Shown here piece after piece: positions 1 through 9,700 of a stretch of 64,000 bases of DNA (position 1 is its first letter; each line of letters starts with the position of its first letter). The stretch comes from Lentisphaera marina (GTDB lineage Bacteria; Verrucomicrobiota; Lentisphaeria; Lentisphaerales; Lentisphaeraceae): positions 992,001-1,056,000 of the forward strand of contig NZ_JAQZZL010000001.1 in assembly GCF_028745505.1 (NCBI RefSeq), given 5' to 3'. Position numbers and translations under genes: made by a program. The notes below the pieces were generated by a model. The model was not told the origin of the DNA and made no database searches. It saw only the letters and a program-made list of their open reading frames with translations.

Positions 1-911
1 ATTTTATGGAGGTATTCATTAAAAAATTTCTTGAAAGTTTTTTCGTGGAGTGGGTTTAAAGGCTTGTCTGGACGAAGAGTTTTGAACTTCTTTATGGGGC
101 TGAGTGGAAGTGTGGTAAGTTCTCCATCAACTTTGGCGCCATTTTCAAACTTATCACTGCTTATATTGCTTGTTGAGAGTTCTTTATCCATTGATTCACA
201 GAACTCTAAAGCTTTTCGTGCCTGGAAAAAATGATCAATATGGTCGTGGAGTTGTGTGTATAAGTCCCAGATTTCATCAATGTGATCTTTGAAACTGAGT
301 TCGTGTTTTTCGCCTTCGTCAATCCAGTTTAAATAATCGACAACTTGTTTATGAAAAATATCTAAAGCAGCTTGGTCAAAACCATTGCGTCCAGAGAGAT
401 CTTGAGAGTTTTGGCAAGTTTTTACAATGAGTTCAGCAGTTTCACGTAATTCTTTGTCATCTAAATCTTCAGCGGGGACAATACCATCTCCATTGCGGAT
501 TCCGCGAGAGAGAAGGAGTTTGTCATTCTCTAAATCTTTTAGTTTAATTAATTTAGGATCAGTGAGGTTCAGGTTTTTACAGACCTCTTCAGCACAATCA
601 ACGAGGTCTTGTTGATCAGTTTTTAGGTGAGCAAAATTGAGCTGATCACTCTTATTATCAAAAGCTTCTAGTGAATCGTAATGAGCAAGGATATGTTTTG
701 AAAAATGAATGATGTCTTCGGAAAAAATACGACCCGATTTATTGCGATCTAAGAGCTCTTTGATGGATTTAGGGAAATTCAAATGTTGGCATGGAGCACT
801 GGTGCACATCCAAAAGGCTTCGTGAAGTTCAGGAAGAAGTGCAATGTCATCAGCGCACTCAATAACAAATTGACGACTTCCACCGAAATTTTTAAGTTTA
901 GCTTTGACCAT
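1..911 (-). CDS. Unknown protein, 3' end outside the window
   Basis: An open frame runs without a stop from an ATG at 911 to the left edge, giving at least 303 residues. The protein begins MVKAKLKNFGGSRQF and is soluble-looking and rich in charged residues. It has no signal peptide or membrane segment and only a few scattered cysteines. I recognise no family. It is divergent from the DUF3228 gene at 997, so the 85 bp between them should hold both promoters. The reading frame is well supported: codon use matches the neighbours, and the opposite-strand frames here are short and fragmentary. A one-mismatch copy of the 15-bp palindrome lies at 493-507. Confidence 0.8.
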   Translation of the reverse strand, partial: MVKAKLKNFGGSRQFVIECADDIALLPELHEAFWMCTSAPCQHLNFPKSIKELLDRNKSGRIFSEDIIHFSKHILAHYDSLEAFDNKSDQLNFAHLKTDQQDLVDCAEEVCKNLNLTDPKLIKLKDLENDKLLLSRGIRNGDGIVPAEDLDDKELRETAELIVKTCQNSQDLSGRNGFDQAALDIFHKQVVDYLNWIDEGEKHELSFKDHIDEIWDLYTQLHDHIDHFFQARKALEFCESMDKELSTSNISSDKFENGAKVDGELTTLPLSPIKKFKTLRPDKPLNPLHEKTFKKFFNEYLHK

Positions 912-996
912 GATGTGAAAAAACTCCCTAAGTAAGTAGTGTTGAAAAACAAGAGTCAATATAAACTGGCAACAGAGAATAAAAAAGGGCAAAGCA

Positions 997-1584
997 ATGA
1001 ATATTGAGATGTGTGAATTTACTGAAAGGCAATATAAAGCCGACTTTTATGGAACTCGTGTAAATCAAGAGATGGTCAATAAAATGATCGATTTAGCTAG
1101 AAATCCCTATGAGATTATTCCTGGTTACGCCGATTTTTGCTGTATTCTAGTTTTGAAAAACCGTGACGATTCAGGAAATTATATTTTTTCGGAATTGGAG
1201 AGTTTAACTATTGATCGTCAAGAAGCAAAAGCCTTAGGCGCGGAACTTCATTGTGCTTATGAGGCTCGAAATGATAAGGAATTAGCAGTTCTGGTTGATT
1301 GGGTCACTGGAATCAAGCCGAGTAAAGCCGAATGGATTCACCTGATTTTATATTCCCGTGAACAAATGGCAAAAGAAGGAGATGAAGTAGAAGCCGATTG
1401 GGCGATCGTGTCGATAAATGGAGCTGCGACAAAGGAAGTGGAACCCATGAGACCTATAACTTCGATGCGTAATGCATTAGGAGTAGAAGAGGGTGGCTCG
1501 GGTGTGCCGATGGATCGTAAGGCTTATCAAGAGAGCGTTGATTTTTGGTCTAAATACATCATGATTCGCCGAGACGAGGCTTAG
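997..1584 (+). CDS. DUF3228 family protein
   Basis: A 195-residue soluble protein that resembles the DUF3228 family over its full length. Visible family features are the early segment ending ARNPYEIIPGYADFCC, the central ELHCAYEARNDKELAVLVDW and the C-terminal stretch with an MRNALG and GGSGVP pattern. The biochemical role of the family is not known to me. The ATG at 997 follows a short purine-rich stretch. The next gene starts one base after its stop, so the two are very likely co-transcribed. The assignment rests on pattern recall, not on a search. Confidence 0.7.
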   Translation: MNIEMCEFTERQYKADFYGTRVNQEMVNKMIDLARNPYEIIPGYADFCCILVLKNRDDSGNYIFSELESLTIDRQEAKALGAELHCAYEARNDKELAVLVDWVTGIKPSKAEWIHLILYSREQMAKEGDEVEADWAIVSINGAATKEVEPMRPITSMRNALGVEEGGSGVPMDRKAYQESVDFWSKYIMIRRDEA

Positions 1585-1585
1585 T

Positions 1586-2470
1586 ATGAAAGTTGCGGTT
1601 GTCGATATAGGATCAAATGCCATAAGAAGTACATTTTATGGCATTGATCAGATTCATGGTGATGAATTGCTAATGAAAAAGCTATCTTATCTACGTTTGC
1701 CCATTCGTTTAGGCGAAGACGTTTTCAAAGATGGCAAAATTTCTTTGTCAAAAGTAAGTAAAGTTTTGAGTATGGCGCATGCCTTTAAACATTTATGTAT
1801 GATTCACGAGGTGACTGATTATCGCCTAGTTGCGACCTCCGCAATGCGAGAAGCTGAAAATGGGCATGAGTTGATAGAATTAGTGAAGTCTCAGAAAGAA
1901 GTTGAGATAGAACTTATTTCTGGTGATGAAGAAGCGGAGATGATTTTCGAAAGTATTTTTCTTTGTGAGCAAGTAAAAGCGAATACCTCTTACATGACGA
2001 TAGACGTCGGTGGAGGAAGTACGGAGATTACTTTTCTAAATAAAGGGAAACGTTGTGAGGCAAAATCCTTTCGTTTGGGTTCAGTACGTTGTCAAAGTGA
2101 AGTTGATTCTGAAGAGTGGTCAAGATTTCAAAGCTGGATCAAGAAATATGCTGAACAATATAAACCAAGAAAGGCGATAGGTACTGGTGGCAATATCAAC
2201 AAGATGCATAGGCTTTGCGGAGTTCGCAATAACAAAACCTTGTCTTTGAAGGACTTTGAAGCGAAGGTTGAATATTTAAAACAGTTTACTTACAAAGAAC
2301 TCGTAGAAGAAGAAAAATTAAAAACAGACCGTGCCGATGTGATTATTCCCGCATCCAATATTTATCTTGAAGCGATGAAGCAAGCTCAAGTAAAAGAAAT
2401 CATTGTCCCTAAAGTAGGTCTTGCGGAAGGTGTGGCTAGAAAATTATTTCGTAGGCACTTAGAAAGTTAG
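1586..2470 (+). CDS. Ppx/GppA-family phosphatase (short form)
   Basis: A 294-residue member of the exopolyphosphatase/guanosine pentaphosphate phosphatase family, in the actin-like ATPase superfamily. The phosphate-1 motif is VVDIGSNAIRS at residues 4-14. The family VATSAMREA stretch is near residues 82-90, the phosphate-2 loop DVGGGSTE is near 139-146, and a GTGGNI stretch is near residue 200. It is a catalytic-core-only form and lacks the C-terminal HD-type extension of E. coli Ppx. It overlaps nothing and starts one base after DUF3228. Its 3' end overlaps the convergent lipoprotein gene by 4 bp. Exopolyphosphatase versus (p)ppGpp-related activity cannot be decided from sequence. Two exact copies of the 15-bp palindrome lie inside it. 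Confidence 0.85.
   Translation: MKVAVVDIGSNAIRSTFYGIDQIHGDELLMKKLSYLRLPIRLGEDVFKDGKISLSKVSKVLSMAHAFKHLCMIHEVTDYRLVATSAMREAENGHELIELVKSQKEVEIELISGDEEAEMIFESIFLCEQVKANTSYMTIDVGGGSTEITFLNKGKRCEAKSFRLGSVRCQSEVDSEEWSRFQSWIKKYAEQYKPRKAIGTGGNINKMHRLCGVRNNKTLSLKDFEAKVEYLKQFTYKELVEEEKLKTDRADVIIPASNIYLEAMKQAQVKEIIVPKVGLAEGVARKLFRRHLES
1830..1844. repeat. TTGCG-N5-CGCAA palindrome, exact, spacer ACCTC
   Basis: Inside the Ppx/GppA gene, over codons for the conserved VATSA stretch. The family residues are kept, so the site must have arisen through codon choice. Confidence 0.8.
2215..2229. repeat. TTGCG-N5-CGCAA palindrome, exact, spacer GAGTT
   Basis: Second exact copy inside the same Ppx/GppA gene, encoding part of L-C-G-V-R-N. 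Confidence 0.8.
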
Positions 2471-3072
2471 TCGAGTGTTTTTAAATAGAAATTCCGATAT
2501 TTTGCGGAAGTATAAAAAGTAGCTAGGCCTAAGGGTTTACTCGGCTCAACTTCGGGACGAATAGAGAAATTTTTATTCAGAGTCTCAGTATGAATGATTT
2601 CTTTGCCATCAACGTAGACTTTTATGAATTTATCTTGCACTATTAGTTCAATATTATACCATTGCTGATTTTTAATGACGACATCACAGGTGCTTTCATT
2701 ATCTGAAGCATCGAGCTCATTAATGGAAGAAAGTCCTGTAACTGTACCTCCCCAGCCAGAAATGATTAGGCTGCAAAACTGATCTTTTACGGGGAAAGTA
2801 AGTCCGACAAAAAAATCATTTCCTTGAGTCCTCATAGCATCCAAGCTAAGTTTATAGTTACTTGTTGGGAGTTGAGGACCAATCCAATTCATTCCTTGAA
2901 TGGGGTCTCCCATCTCTAGGTTGACGATGTTATTTACAAACTCTAGTTTACCACCACTGCCATAATTGGAGATCTGCCAATTTTCTTTCTTGCTTAGTAA
3001 GTTTTTATCCGGCTTCTGTATACTAGAACAAGAGCATAATAAAAGGATTAGTGTGATAGAGATAACTTTCAT
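2467..3072 (-). CDS. Lipoprotein with DUF1080/LamG-like sugar-binding fold
   Basis: A 201-residue predicted lipoprotein. It has a short hydrophobic signal and lipobox LLCSC, with the acylated cysteine near residue 14. The body looks like the jelly-roll domain DUF1080 (3-keto-disaccharide hydrolase family) or a LamG relative. It has a W-Y-N-I-E-L strand, a VYVDGKEI turn and the typical ending LGLATFYTSAKYRNFYLK. Such domains are abundant in Planctomycetes/Lentisphaerae and are linked to glycan recognition or breakdown. It is convergent with the Ppx/GppA gene (4-bp 3' overlap) and is probably monocistronic. Sugar specificity cannot be told. Confidence 0.6.
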   Translation of the reverse strand: MKVISITLILLLCSCSSIQKPDKNLLSKKENWQISNYGSGGKLEFVNNIVNLEMGDPIQGMNWIGPQLPTSNYKLSLDAMRTQGNDFFVGLTFPVKDQFCSLIISGWGGTVTGLSSINELDASDNESTCDVVIKNQQWYNIELIVQDKFIKVYVDGKEIIHTETLNKNFSIRPEVEPSKPLGLATFYTSAKYRNFYLKTLD

Positions 3073-3278
3073 GAGAATGCCATTTTTTATTTATAATACA
3101 TGTGAGTTTATAGACTACGAGATGACTTTAGGGATTTTAAATTAAGTAAGGAAGGTTTTGAGGAAAGAAAATTAAAGTTTTTCTTCATAATCTTTAAAAA
3201 TGTGCACAATAAATTTCCTTTCTTTTCATTAAGGTGGTTTTTTATATTTAGACGCTAACCAAGTCATAGGAGATGATC

Positions 3279-3467
3279 ATGTCAATGTATATGCTTAACT
3301 GCCCCACTTGCCTCGTTGAGAAGCCTCAGAGTTGCAAGCATGTTCGTAAAGTTGAAGTCGATGAAAGTAAAGCAATCAAATTTTTTACTTGTCACCAATG
3401 TCACAAGAAATATAAAATTCTTGAGGAAAGTGCGGAACATTTAGTTGTGGGTTCTGAGTTAGTTTAA
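3279..3467 (+). CDS. Small zinc-ribbon-like protein
   Basis: About 62 residues. Cysteine pairs CPTC at the N-terminus and CHQC in the middle, plus a further Cys/His pair between them, suggest a zinc-binding ribbon. The start is chosen at 3279 because AGGAG at 3268-3272 is 6 bases from this ATG. An upstream in-frame ATG at 3273 touches the ribosome binding site. It stands alone and is followed by a hairpin terminator. Function unknown. Confidence 0.65.
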   Translation: MSMYMLNCPTCLVEKPQSCKHVRKVEVDESKAIKFFTCHQCHKKYKILEESAEHLVVGSELV

Positions 3468-3491
3468 CTTAGATTTACATCTACATTATTA

Positions 3492-3532
3492 AAACCTCAC
3501 CAGTTGTTGAAACTAAGTGAGGTTTCTTTGTT
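3492..3532. terminator. Shared convergent terminator hairpin
   Basis: Arms AAACCTCAC (3492-3500) and GTGAGGTTT (3517-3525) pair perfectly around a 16-base loop, with a T-rich run after it on the plus strand. On the minus strand it follows the end of the DUF748 gene directly, so it may serve both convergent genes. Confidence 0.7.
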
Positions 3533-6500
3533 TATAGAGTATCCAAATTAAGCTCTACGAGTTTTTGGTTTTTCATTTCCTTGGGGGCAACAAGAAAAAC
3601 TCTAGAACTCGGTATATTGAATTCACTCACTAAAGCTTCTTTAACTGCTTTAGCTCTGTTTAATGCGAGTAGTTCTAATGCATTAGGGTCGAGTGTAGTT
3701 TTTTCGAGTAGGAAATTAAATGCAACTTCTTCTGCACTTTGAGTAGGAATGGCTTCAGGAGAACTGACTTCTTCTGCATCATTTCCGTCAGATTTTATGT
3801 CTTCATCTTTCTTGGTTTGTAGCGTTTCATTATTTTTATTAGCTTCTACGACTGTTTTCTTAACTGGAGTTCTACGAATGCTTCGGAATTTTCCGACCCC
3901 CACTCTTGAACGACGCGAGCGAGTTTTTGTCTGAGTTTGGGTGACACCTAAATCTTCTTGAACTTCAGCAGCACTTTGTAGAGATTTAACTTGCAGACGT
4001 TTCTTTAAATTCTTCCAAGATTCACCACTTTCTTGTTCGTATATGGTGGCAAGTGCAAGAGTCTGGAGGTTTGTTTCATCAGGGTCATCATTGCTCAGTA
4101 AAGCGGCTTTTACCTTAATTCGTTTTTGCAGATAGTCATTTTTCAACTGTTCAGTGTCAGTATTAAATTCACTATATCCTGTAATATTTAAAGCGAGAGA
4201 GGGGCGCTTCTCTAAAGCTGTGCTCAGAGTTTTTAGTTTTGCTTTTTCGATATCATTTAAGTCAAATTTCCCAGCTTCAAACTGTAATTGATTGAGGTCC
4301 TCTTGACCGCTGCTTGCGAGATTCGCAAGCAGGCTAAAGGGGGATGTGGCAGCCTTAACGATGATGTTAGAGAATACTTTCCACAGTAAGTTGAGTACAC
4401 TAAAATTAGGATCGTTGATGTCACCATGGATATTTAAGTCGAGATCGATATTTTTGTTGTAGTCACGGATGAGGGCAACTCCTAATTTGATGGGAAGGTT
4501 GACGGCTTTGTCGCTATCAACTGAGTCACCTAATTCGAAGCGGGACATGAGGACTTTATTTTTTCCGTCTAATTCATTGTTCTCTAGGGTGTAATCTAGA
4601 TCCAAAGATAGTTGACCTTCTTGAAGTTTATAACCTATAAAGGTTCCTGTATAAGGGCTAAAACCTGTGAGTCCAAGGTTATCAAGAGTTAGGTTTAAGT
4701 CTAATGCAAATGGACTAGCTAGGAAGCGGCTTTGGCCTTTTACCTTGAGCGGAGCATAATTATCCACAAAGCCTTGAAAGAACCAGTTGGATTCTTGATC
4801 AGCATTATTAGTTATGTTATTCACTGTGCCACTGAATTTATCAAGTGAGATTGAGAAATTTGGACTAATGCTGAGGTCTTTAAATTCGCCATGTGCATTA
4901 TTAATGGTGAACTTTTTTACTTCGATCAAGGGTTTCATATTGCTCTTGTTTTGTTCCACACTAGAAGTTTCTTTTGGCTCAGGTGTTGAATTTGATACTT
5001 CCTTTAAAATTGTGCTGAGATTAACTTGAGCCTTCGGATCTACTTCTATGAACATTTTAGGTTCATTTAATTGAATTTCTTCGACTTTTACGGTGAGGTT
5101 TAAGGGGTCGATTTCAAAGCCTTGAATAATAAAGTTTTCGAAGGAAACTAGAGGGTCATTTGTGAGCTCATTTAATTGGAAGTTTGAGCTTGTGAAATTT
5201 CCTTTGAGTAAAGCTTTGTCATTATCGTATGTGAGTTCTGCCTCGGTAGATATTTTGCATTCATGCAATTTAGCATTTAAAAACTCAGAGAGGTAATTCT
5301 GCAGGCTCTTTAATGAAAGGGGTTCTAGGCTTAGTTTGGAATGAACTTTGATGGGGTTTAGGGAAGTCTGTGATATCATCGAGAATTTTGAATGCTGATT
5401 AAGTTTGGCATTAAGCGAACTCTCAAAAGAATGGTCGGGACGGTTGCTAAGGTCGGCAACTTTTAATTGAATATCATTAATAGTTTGTTGGGCAGCTTTA
5501 TTGATGGACTCATCTAAAAAGGCTAAGTTAATTTGATCAAGGTCAATCTTTTTTATAGTAACTTGCCAATCTTTTTGGTTTTCTATTTTAGGGGTTTCTT
5601 GCGAAGGTTTTGTTGTGTTTGTGGGCGTAGTCTGGTATTTCTCAAGTGATTGTATGAGTTTAGAAAAGTCACTCGCTTTTATGAAATTTAATTGCTTGTC
5701 TTGATCTAAATGGGCATTGAGCTGAAGGCCTTTGAGTTCAATGCTGCCTAAGGTGACTTCTTTCTCACTTAGACTGGAGTGAATTTCTCCAATGAAAAAG
5801 TTTCCTAAGTTGATGAGTTCTTTGTCATTGAGTTCTTGGATGACTAATGAGTTTAAGTTTATAGCACCATCACTTGTGCTTAGCTGGAGATTGTCACCAA
5901 ATTGAATTTTGGCGCGACTCATAAATTCAAAATCGCCAGATCTTACTTTAAAGGGGAGTTCTTTAGCGAAGTGTTCTGCAGCATTGGCAAGATCAATGGA
6001 TCGTATGTGAAATTCTCCTGCACCGCTACGACTAAGAATATCGAGTTCTCCCATTATATGAATTCGGGAATTTTCATCAACTGATTCATAGGCTTTGAGA
6101 AGTTTACTATCACTAAATAAAGCTTTATCAGTAGAATCATCCTTTACTGAAAAGTCGATAAGTTCAACTTCGGTATTTATTTTGCCTTTGGTCAACTGGA
6201 ATTGCTCATTTAAGGCCAGCTCATATTCAATGATTTGTAGTAAAGAGCCTTGTTCAACAGTGACTGGGAGGCTGAAACGAGTCAAGTATGGGTTAGAAAA
6301 GTCCAAGGGGAAATTATTAAGTTGGATTTTCCCTGTGCTATGCACGGGAAAAAGTGCGCCCTCGGAATTTAGTTCAAAGTCAGCTGTTTCATTAATCTTG
6401 AATTGACTATTGATTGAAAAGTTTTGAGCGTTATCACTACTTAGATTGTTTAGCTTGAAATTTATTTTTTCAATTTTTGCATGTGGTTTTTGATTAGTAC

Positions 6501-7698
6501 TTTCGTCAGTGAAATAAAGGTTGAGGTCTTCGCCCTGGATTTGTTTGACTAAAAAATTGATAGGCGATTTACTCAATTTAGTTGTTTCTGTGGCAGGAGT
6601 TTTTTCGCTCGTTTTGTTTGTCTGTTCCCCAATGAGTGCCTGAGAAAAGGCATCCAATTCTGTTAAGCGGATTGATTTTGGTAAACCTGTTTCGAGTAGA
6701 GTGGAATAAGCTTTTGTATCACTAACTTTTATAAGTGGAATGATTAAATTCTGTTCGTTTAGGTCGTATGATGCGTCAGTTATTTCAAATGAATTCAATT
6801 GAATCAATGGGGATTCATCTTTGTATTTGACATTAAATTGTTCTAGTGAGAATTTGGCTTCACTAATCTGGAGCTTGAGCTGGTCTTCTAGGGACGCGTT
6901 ATAGACGAATTCGGTTCCTATATCACCCGATAAAATAGTGAAGGGTAGTTCATCAGCAAAAATATCGCTAATGTTTTTAATTTTTGCTCCATTGATTTTG
7001 AGTGAGCCGTGAGATTGAAGGGGTGATAGTGTGACTTGACCTTGCCAGTGTAAGCCAGCATCGTGTTCGGTTAGGACCCTAAAGTCATACTGATTGTTGC
7101 TGTCTTTGTTGATTTTTGTGTTGAAGTTACTGATGCTTAAATTGATCAGAGGTACTTGTAGAGATTTCTCTTTAGTTCTTGAGAAATCTTTAATTAAGAT
7201 TTGCCCATTGCTAATTGTTAGTGAATTTATGGAGACTGGAGGTAAGCTCGTAGGAGCATCGTTTTTCTCAGCTTTTGGTAACTTGTTGAGCGTATCAATG
7301 ATATCGCTAAAATTAAATAATTTTGCCGTCAGTCGGGATATGTTAACTTTGGGTTCTTTCAGAGCAATCTCTTTAAAGTTCCAAGAAAAAGTGAAGATGG
7401 AACTCAATTCAAAATTGATATAAAACTCATCCCAATGAAGGAATTCTTTATTATCCTTTTCAAGGATACTAAAGTTTTTGATACTAAGGCTATTACAAAA
7501 AGGGTTGATTGATACTTTCTCAATTTGTACTGGGCGTTGAAGTAAGTTAGATAATTCTTTACTTGCTTGAGAACGAATGATGAGGGGGGCTATCAAGCCT
7601 AAGAAAATAAAATAAAAGACTGTGCAGGCAAGTAGTGTGATTCTAATGCGACGCGTTTTTTTTGTTTGCCCTAAGCAGGCGGAGAGTTTTTGGATCAT
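3532..7698 (-). CDS. DUF748/AsmA-like giant envelope protein
   Basis: A 1388-residue protein with one N-terminal membrane anchor (about residues 19-41). A very long periplasmic-type region follows, with repeated beta-rich segments and separating low-complexity linkers rich in T, P, E and K. This is the pattern of DUF748/AsmA-like proteins, relatives of bridge-like lipid-transfer proteins. A conserved end block (FEAGKFDLND, then LALNITGYSE) is typical of the DUF748 C-terminus. Near residues 1250-1320 there is an Arg-rich TRSRRSRVGVGK segment and an acidic linker. Lipid transport or outer-membrane maintenance is inferred from the superfamily only. It is transcribed alone, divergent from the lipoprotein pair at 7878. 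Confidence 0.8.
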   Translation of the reverse strand: MIQKLSACLGQTKKTRRIRITLLACTVFYFIFLGLIAPLIIRSQASKELSNLLQRPVQIEKVSINPFCNSLSIKNFSILEKDNKEFLHWDEFYINFELSSIFTFSWNFKEIALKEPKVNISRLTAKLFNFSDIIDTLNKLPKAEKNDAPTSLPPVSINSLTISNGQILIKDFSRTKEKSLQVPLINLSISNFNTKINKDSNNQYDFRVLTEHDAGLHWQGQVTLSPLQSHGSLKINGAKIKNISDIFADELPFTILSGDIGTEFVYNASLEDQLKLQISEAKFSLEQFNVKYKDESPLIQLNSFEITDASYDLNEQNLIIPLIKVSDTKAYSTLLETGLPKSIRLTELDAFSQALIGEQTNKTSEKTPATETTKLSKSPINFLVKQIQGEDLNLYFTDESTNQKPHAKIEKINFKLNNLSSDNAQNFSINSQFKINETADFELNSEGALFPVHSTGKIQLNNFPLDFSNPYLTRFSLPVTVEQGSLLQIIEYELALNEQFQLTKGKINTEVELIDFSVKDDSTDKALFSDSKLLKAYESVDENSRIHIMGELDILSRSGAGEFHIRSIDLANAAEHFAKELPFKVRSGDFEFMSRAKIQFGDNLQLSTSDGAINLNSLVIQELNDKELINLGNFFIGEIHSSLSEKEVTLGSIELKGLQLNAHLDQDKQLNFIKASDFSKLIQSLEKYQTTPTNTTKPSQETPKIENQKDWQVTIKKIDLDQINLAFLDESINKAAQQTINDIQLKVADLSNRPDHSFESSLNAKLNQHSKFSMISQTSLNPIKVHSKLSLEPLSLKSLQNYLSEFLNAKLHECKISTEAELTYDNDKALLKGNFTSSNFQLNELTNDPLVSFENFIIQGFEIDPLNLTVKVEEIQLNEPKMFIEVDPKAQVNLSTILKEVSNSTPEPKETSSVEQNKSNMKPLIEVKKFTINNAHGEFKDLSISPNFSISLDKFSGTVNNITNNADQESNWFFQGFVDNYAPLKVKGQSRFLASPFALDLNLTLDNLGLTGFSPYTGTFIGYKLQEGQLSLDLDYTLENNELDGKNKVLMSRFELGDSVDSDKAVNLPIKLGVALIRDYNKNIDLDLNIHGDINDPNFSVLNLLWKVFSNIIVKAATSPFSLLANLASSGQEDLNQLQFEAGKFDLNDIEKAKLKTLSTALEKRPSLALNITGYSEFNTDTEQLKNDYLQKRIKVKAALLSNDDPDETNLQTLALATIYEQESGESWKNLKKRLQVKSLQSAAEVQEDLGVTQTQTKTRSRRSRVGVGKFRSIRRTPVKKTVVEANKNNETLQTKKDEDIKSDGNDAEEVSSPEAIPTQSAEEVAFNFLLEKTTLDPNALELLALNRAKAVKEALVSEFNIPSSRVFLVAPKEMKNQKLVELNLDTL
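4314..4328. repeat. TTGCG-N5-CGCAA palindrome, exact, spacer AGATT
   Basis: Inside the DUF748 gene, over codons for L-A-N-L-A-S. Symmetry extends outward, with GCTTGCGA facing TTCGCAAGC. Confidence 0.8.
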
Positions 7699-7877
7699 AA
7701 AAATAGTTTTTTCTTTTAATTTTACATGATGTTCATCCCAGAATCCAATTTGTTTATGGAGTTTTTGAGGGAAATAACAGAGTTTTAATTGTAGAAATTT
7801 TGATTTCCAAATTGAAAAAGTAGATAAAGCAAAGCCTAGAACTTATATTTAGGTATATGCTTTTTTTGGAGTTAGCA

Positions 7878-9119
7878 ATGTCCTTCACACGAATTACCTA
7901 TTTAATATTTATTTTGAGCTTGTTGTTTTCATGTACCTCAGTGGATGAAGAGGGTGATGAGGCGGTTAAAATTGAAGAAAAAGTCGAACTAGCTGAGAAA
8001 GCAGATAAGTCGGTTTTGGGCAGTGTCTTGGAAAATCCAAATGTGTATTTAAATAAGACTTTATCACTTAAGGGTATGCTTGATGCCGTTGAGTTTAAAA
8101 AATTAGGGAAACACACCCACTTAGTAAGTTTTAAATTCATACCAGAAGAACGGATAGACGAATGGGCACAAATTCGTTACGATGCGGAGAAGTATACTTT
8201 TATAACGCGTTTACAGGAAGCCGACAAGAGTTTTACTAGTCATAAAGATGTGGATTTGTATATTCGCCCCGACGCAGCAAAAAAAATGGCTCTAATGGCA
8301 CATGATTTCAAGGCAGCATCTCAAGAGGTGAAGGCCATGGGCTATGTGCTTAGTGGCTTAGGTAAGGATTCGCTTTCTTTGGGTGTCGATCAAATTGCGA
8401 AGGCCTTTGAGAAATTAGGAGAGGGTTTTTTTGCCCTTGAGGCAGCGGCTAAAAAAGGTGATCTTGAAGATCTGAAAGATGAGAAGGTTCAAAAAAAATG
8501 CGAAGAATTTGAAGAATCTCTGCTTAGTGGAGGACGTATTTTATTGCGGCTGTCAAAACAATTACAAACTTCACAGATCCTATTAACTAAGGGACTTCAT
8601 TCCTTTGATTATGAAAACCGCCTCAGTTTAAAAAACTCTTATGCTATTTTAACTCAAGCAAGTATGATTCGTGCTCATGCTTGGTATAGACGTCAAGAGG
8701 GAAAGACAAGTCAAGCAGAAATGAGTTTGGCTTTGGCTGAGGCGCTAACTTTTGTTGGAGAAGGAAATAAAACGCTTCACTTGGGCTTTAAAGAACTTGC
8801 GGTAGAACTTGATAAAACGGCGGTTAAATATGCTTTGAAAGCAGGCCCAGCTTTGCAGTGTGCGTATGTAGGTTACAACCGAAGCCACCTCGATCGCTGC
8901 TCAAAAAAATTACAACAAGTACCAGGTAACATTCCCGTGACAATTACTGGGACCTTATTAAGGAGTAATCTACGCGAGCAGGTTGGAGTTCTTTGGCTTA
9001 ACCTAAACTCATTTGAGGTAGATGGTTTCAGTATGCTTTTTCCATTTGACGATAAAAGTAGCTCGGAAATCAAGGCGTCTGATTTCTATGAATGGATGGA
9101 AGGAGTGGATGAGAAATGA
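7878..9119 (+). CDS. Lipoprotein of unknown function
   Basis: A 413-residue predicted lipoprotein. The signal ends in lipobox LLFSC, followed by an acidic linker. The start is put at 7878 because GGAG at 7868-7871 is 6 bases upstream; an earlier in-frame ATG at 7857 has no such site. The domain after the linker has the pattern NPNVYLNKTLSLKG, which also appears in the next gene as TPEKFENKLVKFSG. The middle is alpha-helical and Ala/Leu-rich. It overlaps the following lipoprotein gene by 4 bp (ATGA), so the two are translationally coupled. No family recognised. Confidence 0.75.
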   Translation: MSFTRITYLIFILSLLFSCTSVDEEGDEAVKIEEKVELAEKADKSVLGSVLENPNVYLNKTLSLKGMLDAVEFKKLGKHTHLVSFKFIPEERIDEWAQIRYDAEKYTFITRLQEADKSFTSHKDVDLYIRPDAAKKMALMAHDFKAASQEVKAMGYVLSGLGKDSLSLGVDQIAKAFEKLGEGFFALEAAAKKGDLEDLKDEKVQKKCEEFEESLLSGGRILLRLSKQLQTSQILLTKGLHSFDYENRLSLKNSYAILTQASMIRAHAWYRRQEGKTSQAEMSLALAEALTFVGEGNKTLHLGFKELAVELDKTAVKYALKAGPALQCAYVGYNRSHLDRCSKKLQQVPGNIPVTITGTLLRSNLREQVGVLWLNLNSFEVDGFSMLFPFDDKSSSEIKASDFYEWMEGVDEK

Positions 9120-9700
9120 AATATATTTGCATATCAGTGTTGATACTCACTCTAATGAGTTGTTCGAGCTCAGAAGTAGTTGAAAGAATTGATGCAGAAG
9201 CAATACAAGTAGAGATCAAAGATCTCGTGGACACCCCAGAAAAATTTGAGAACAAATTAGTTAAATTTAGTGGCTATTTGATCGGTTCAGAATATTCGCA
9301 ATACGACGATGCTGAGATATTTATAATTTGTTTAGCAGATGAGCCAATGAGCGGCGACTTGACTGAACGAATTATTTTTCCAGATATTAAATATAAGGTA
9401 CGCGTTGCTGAAGATGGATATAACGATTCAGTATTAAAGCAATGTTATACACTTAGTCAAAAAGCAGGAAAATTAGGTTTACCAATTGGTGTGGTTGGCG
9501 TTTATGCACCAGGTCGACCGTATTTTTATTATCATAAGGGAGTAGATGTGTACTTACAGGAGTTACATATTGACTCACGCATGCTAAATACTGATTATGA
9601 TGATAAAACAAAATTCTCTCATGATGCCCCCGGGACTTTTAAGAAGGTTTACAAAGGGGGTAAAAAGGTTTTTGAAGTCATAAAAGACTTGATTCCCTAG
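9116..9700 (+). CDS. Lipoprotein of unknown function, paired with the previous one
   Basis: A 194-residue predicted lipoprotein with lipobox LMSC near residues 13-16. It shares a short module with its upstream neighbour (x-P-x-x-Y/F-x-N-K-x-x-x-x-x-G), which suggests an OB-fold-like envelope domain, but I cannot name a family. The 4-bp overlap with the upstream gene argues for a complex or a shared job. No clear terminator hairpin follows. Confidence 0.7.
   Translation: MKYICISVLILTLMSCSSSEVVERIDAEAIQVEIKDLVDTPEKFENKLVKFSGYLIGSEYSQYDDAEIFIICLADEPMSGDLTERIIFPDIKYKVRVAEDGYNDSVLKQCYTLSQKAGKLGLPIGVVGVYAPGRPYFYYHKGVDVYLQELHIDSRMLNTDYDDKTKFSHDAPGTFKKVYKGGKKVFEVIKDLIP

Noticed and set aside
7094..7423. 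109-codon plus-strand frame within the DUF748 gene
   Set aside because: Antisense shadow of a long, well-supported gene; Leu-rich only because of the opposite codons.
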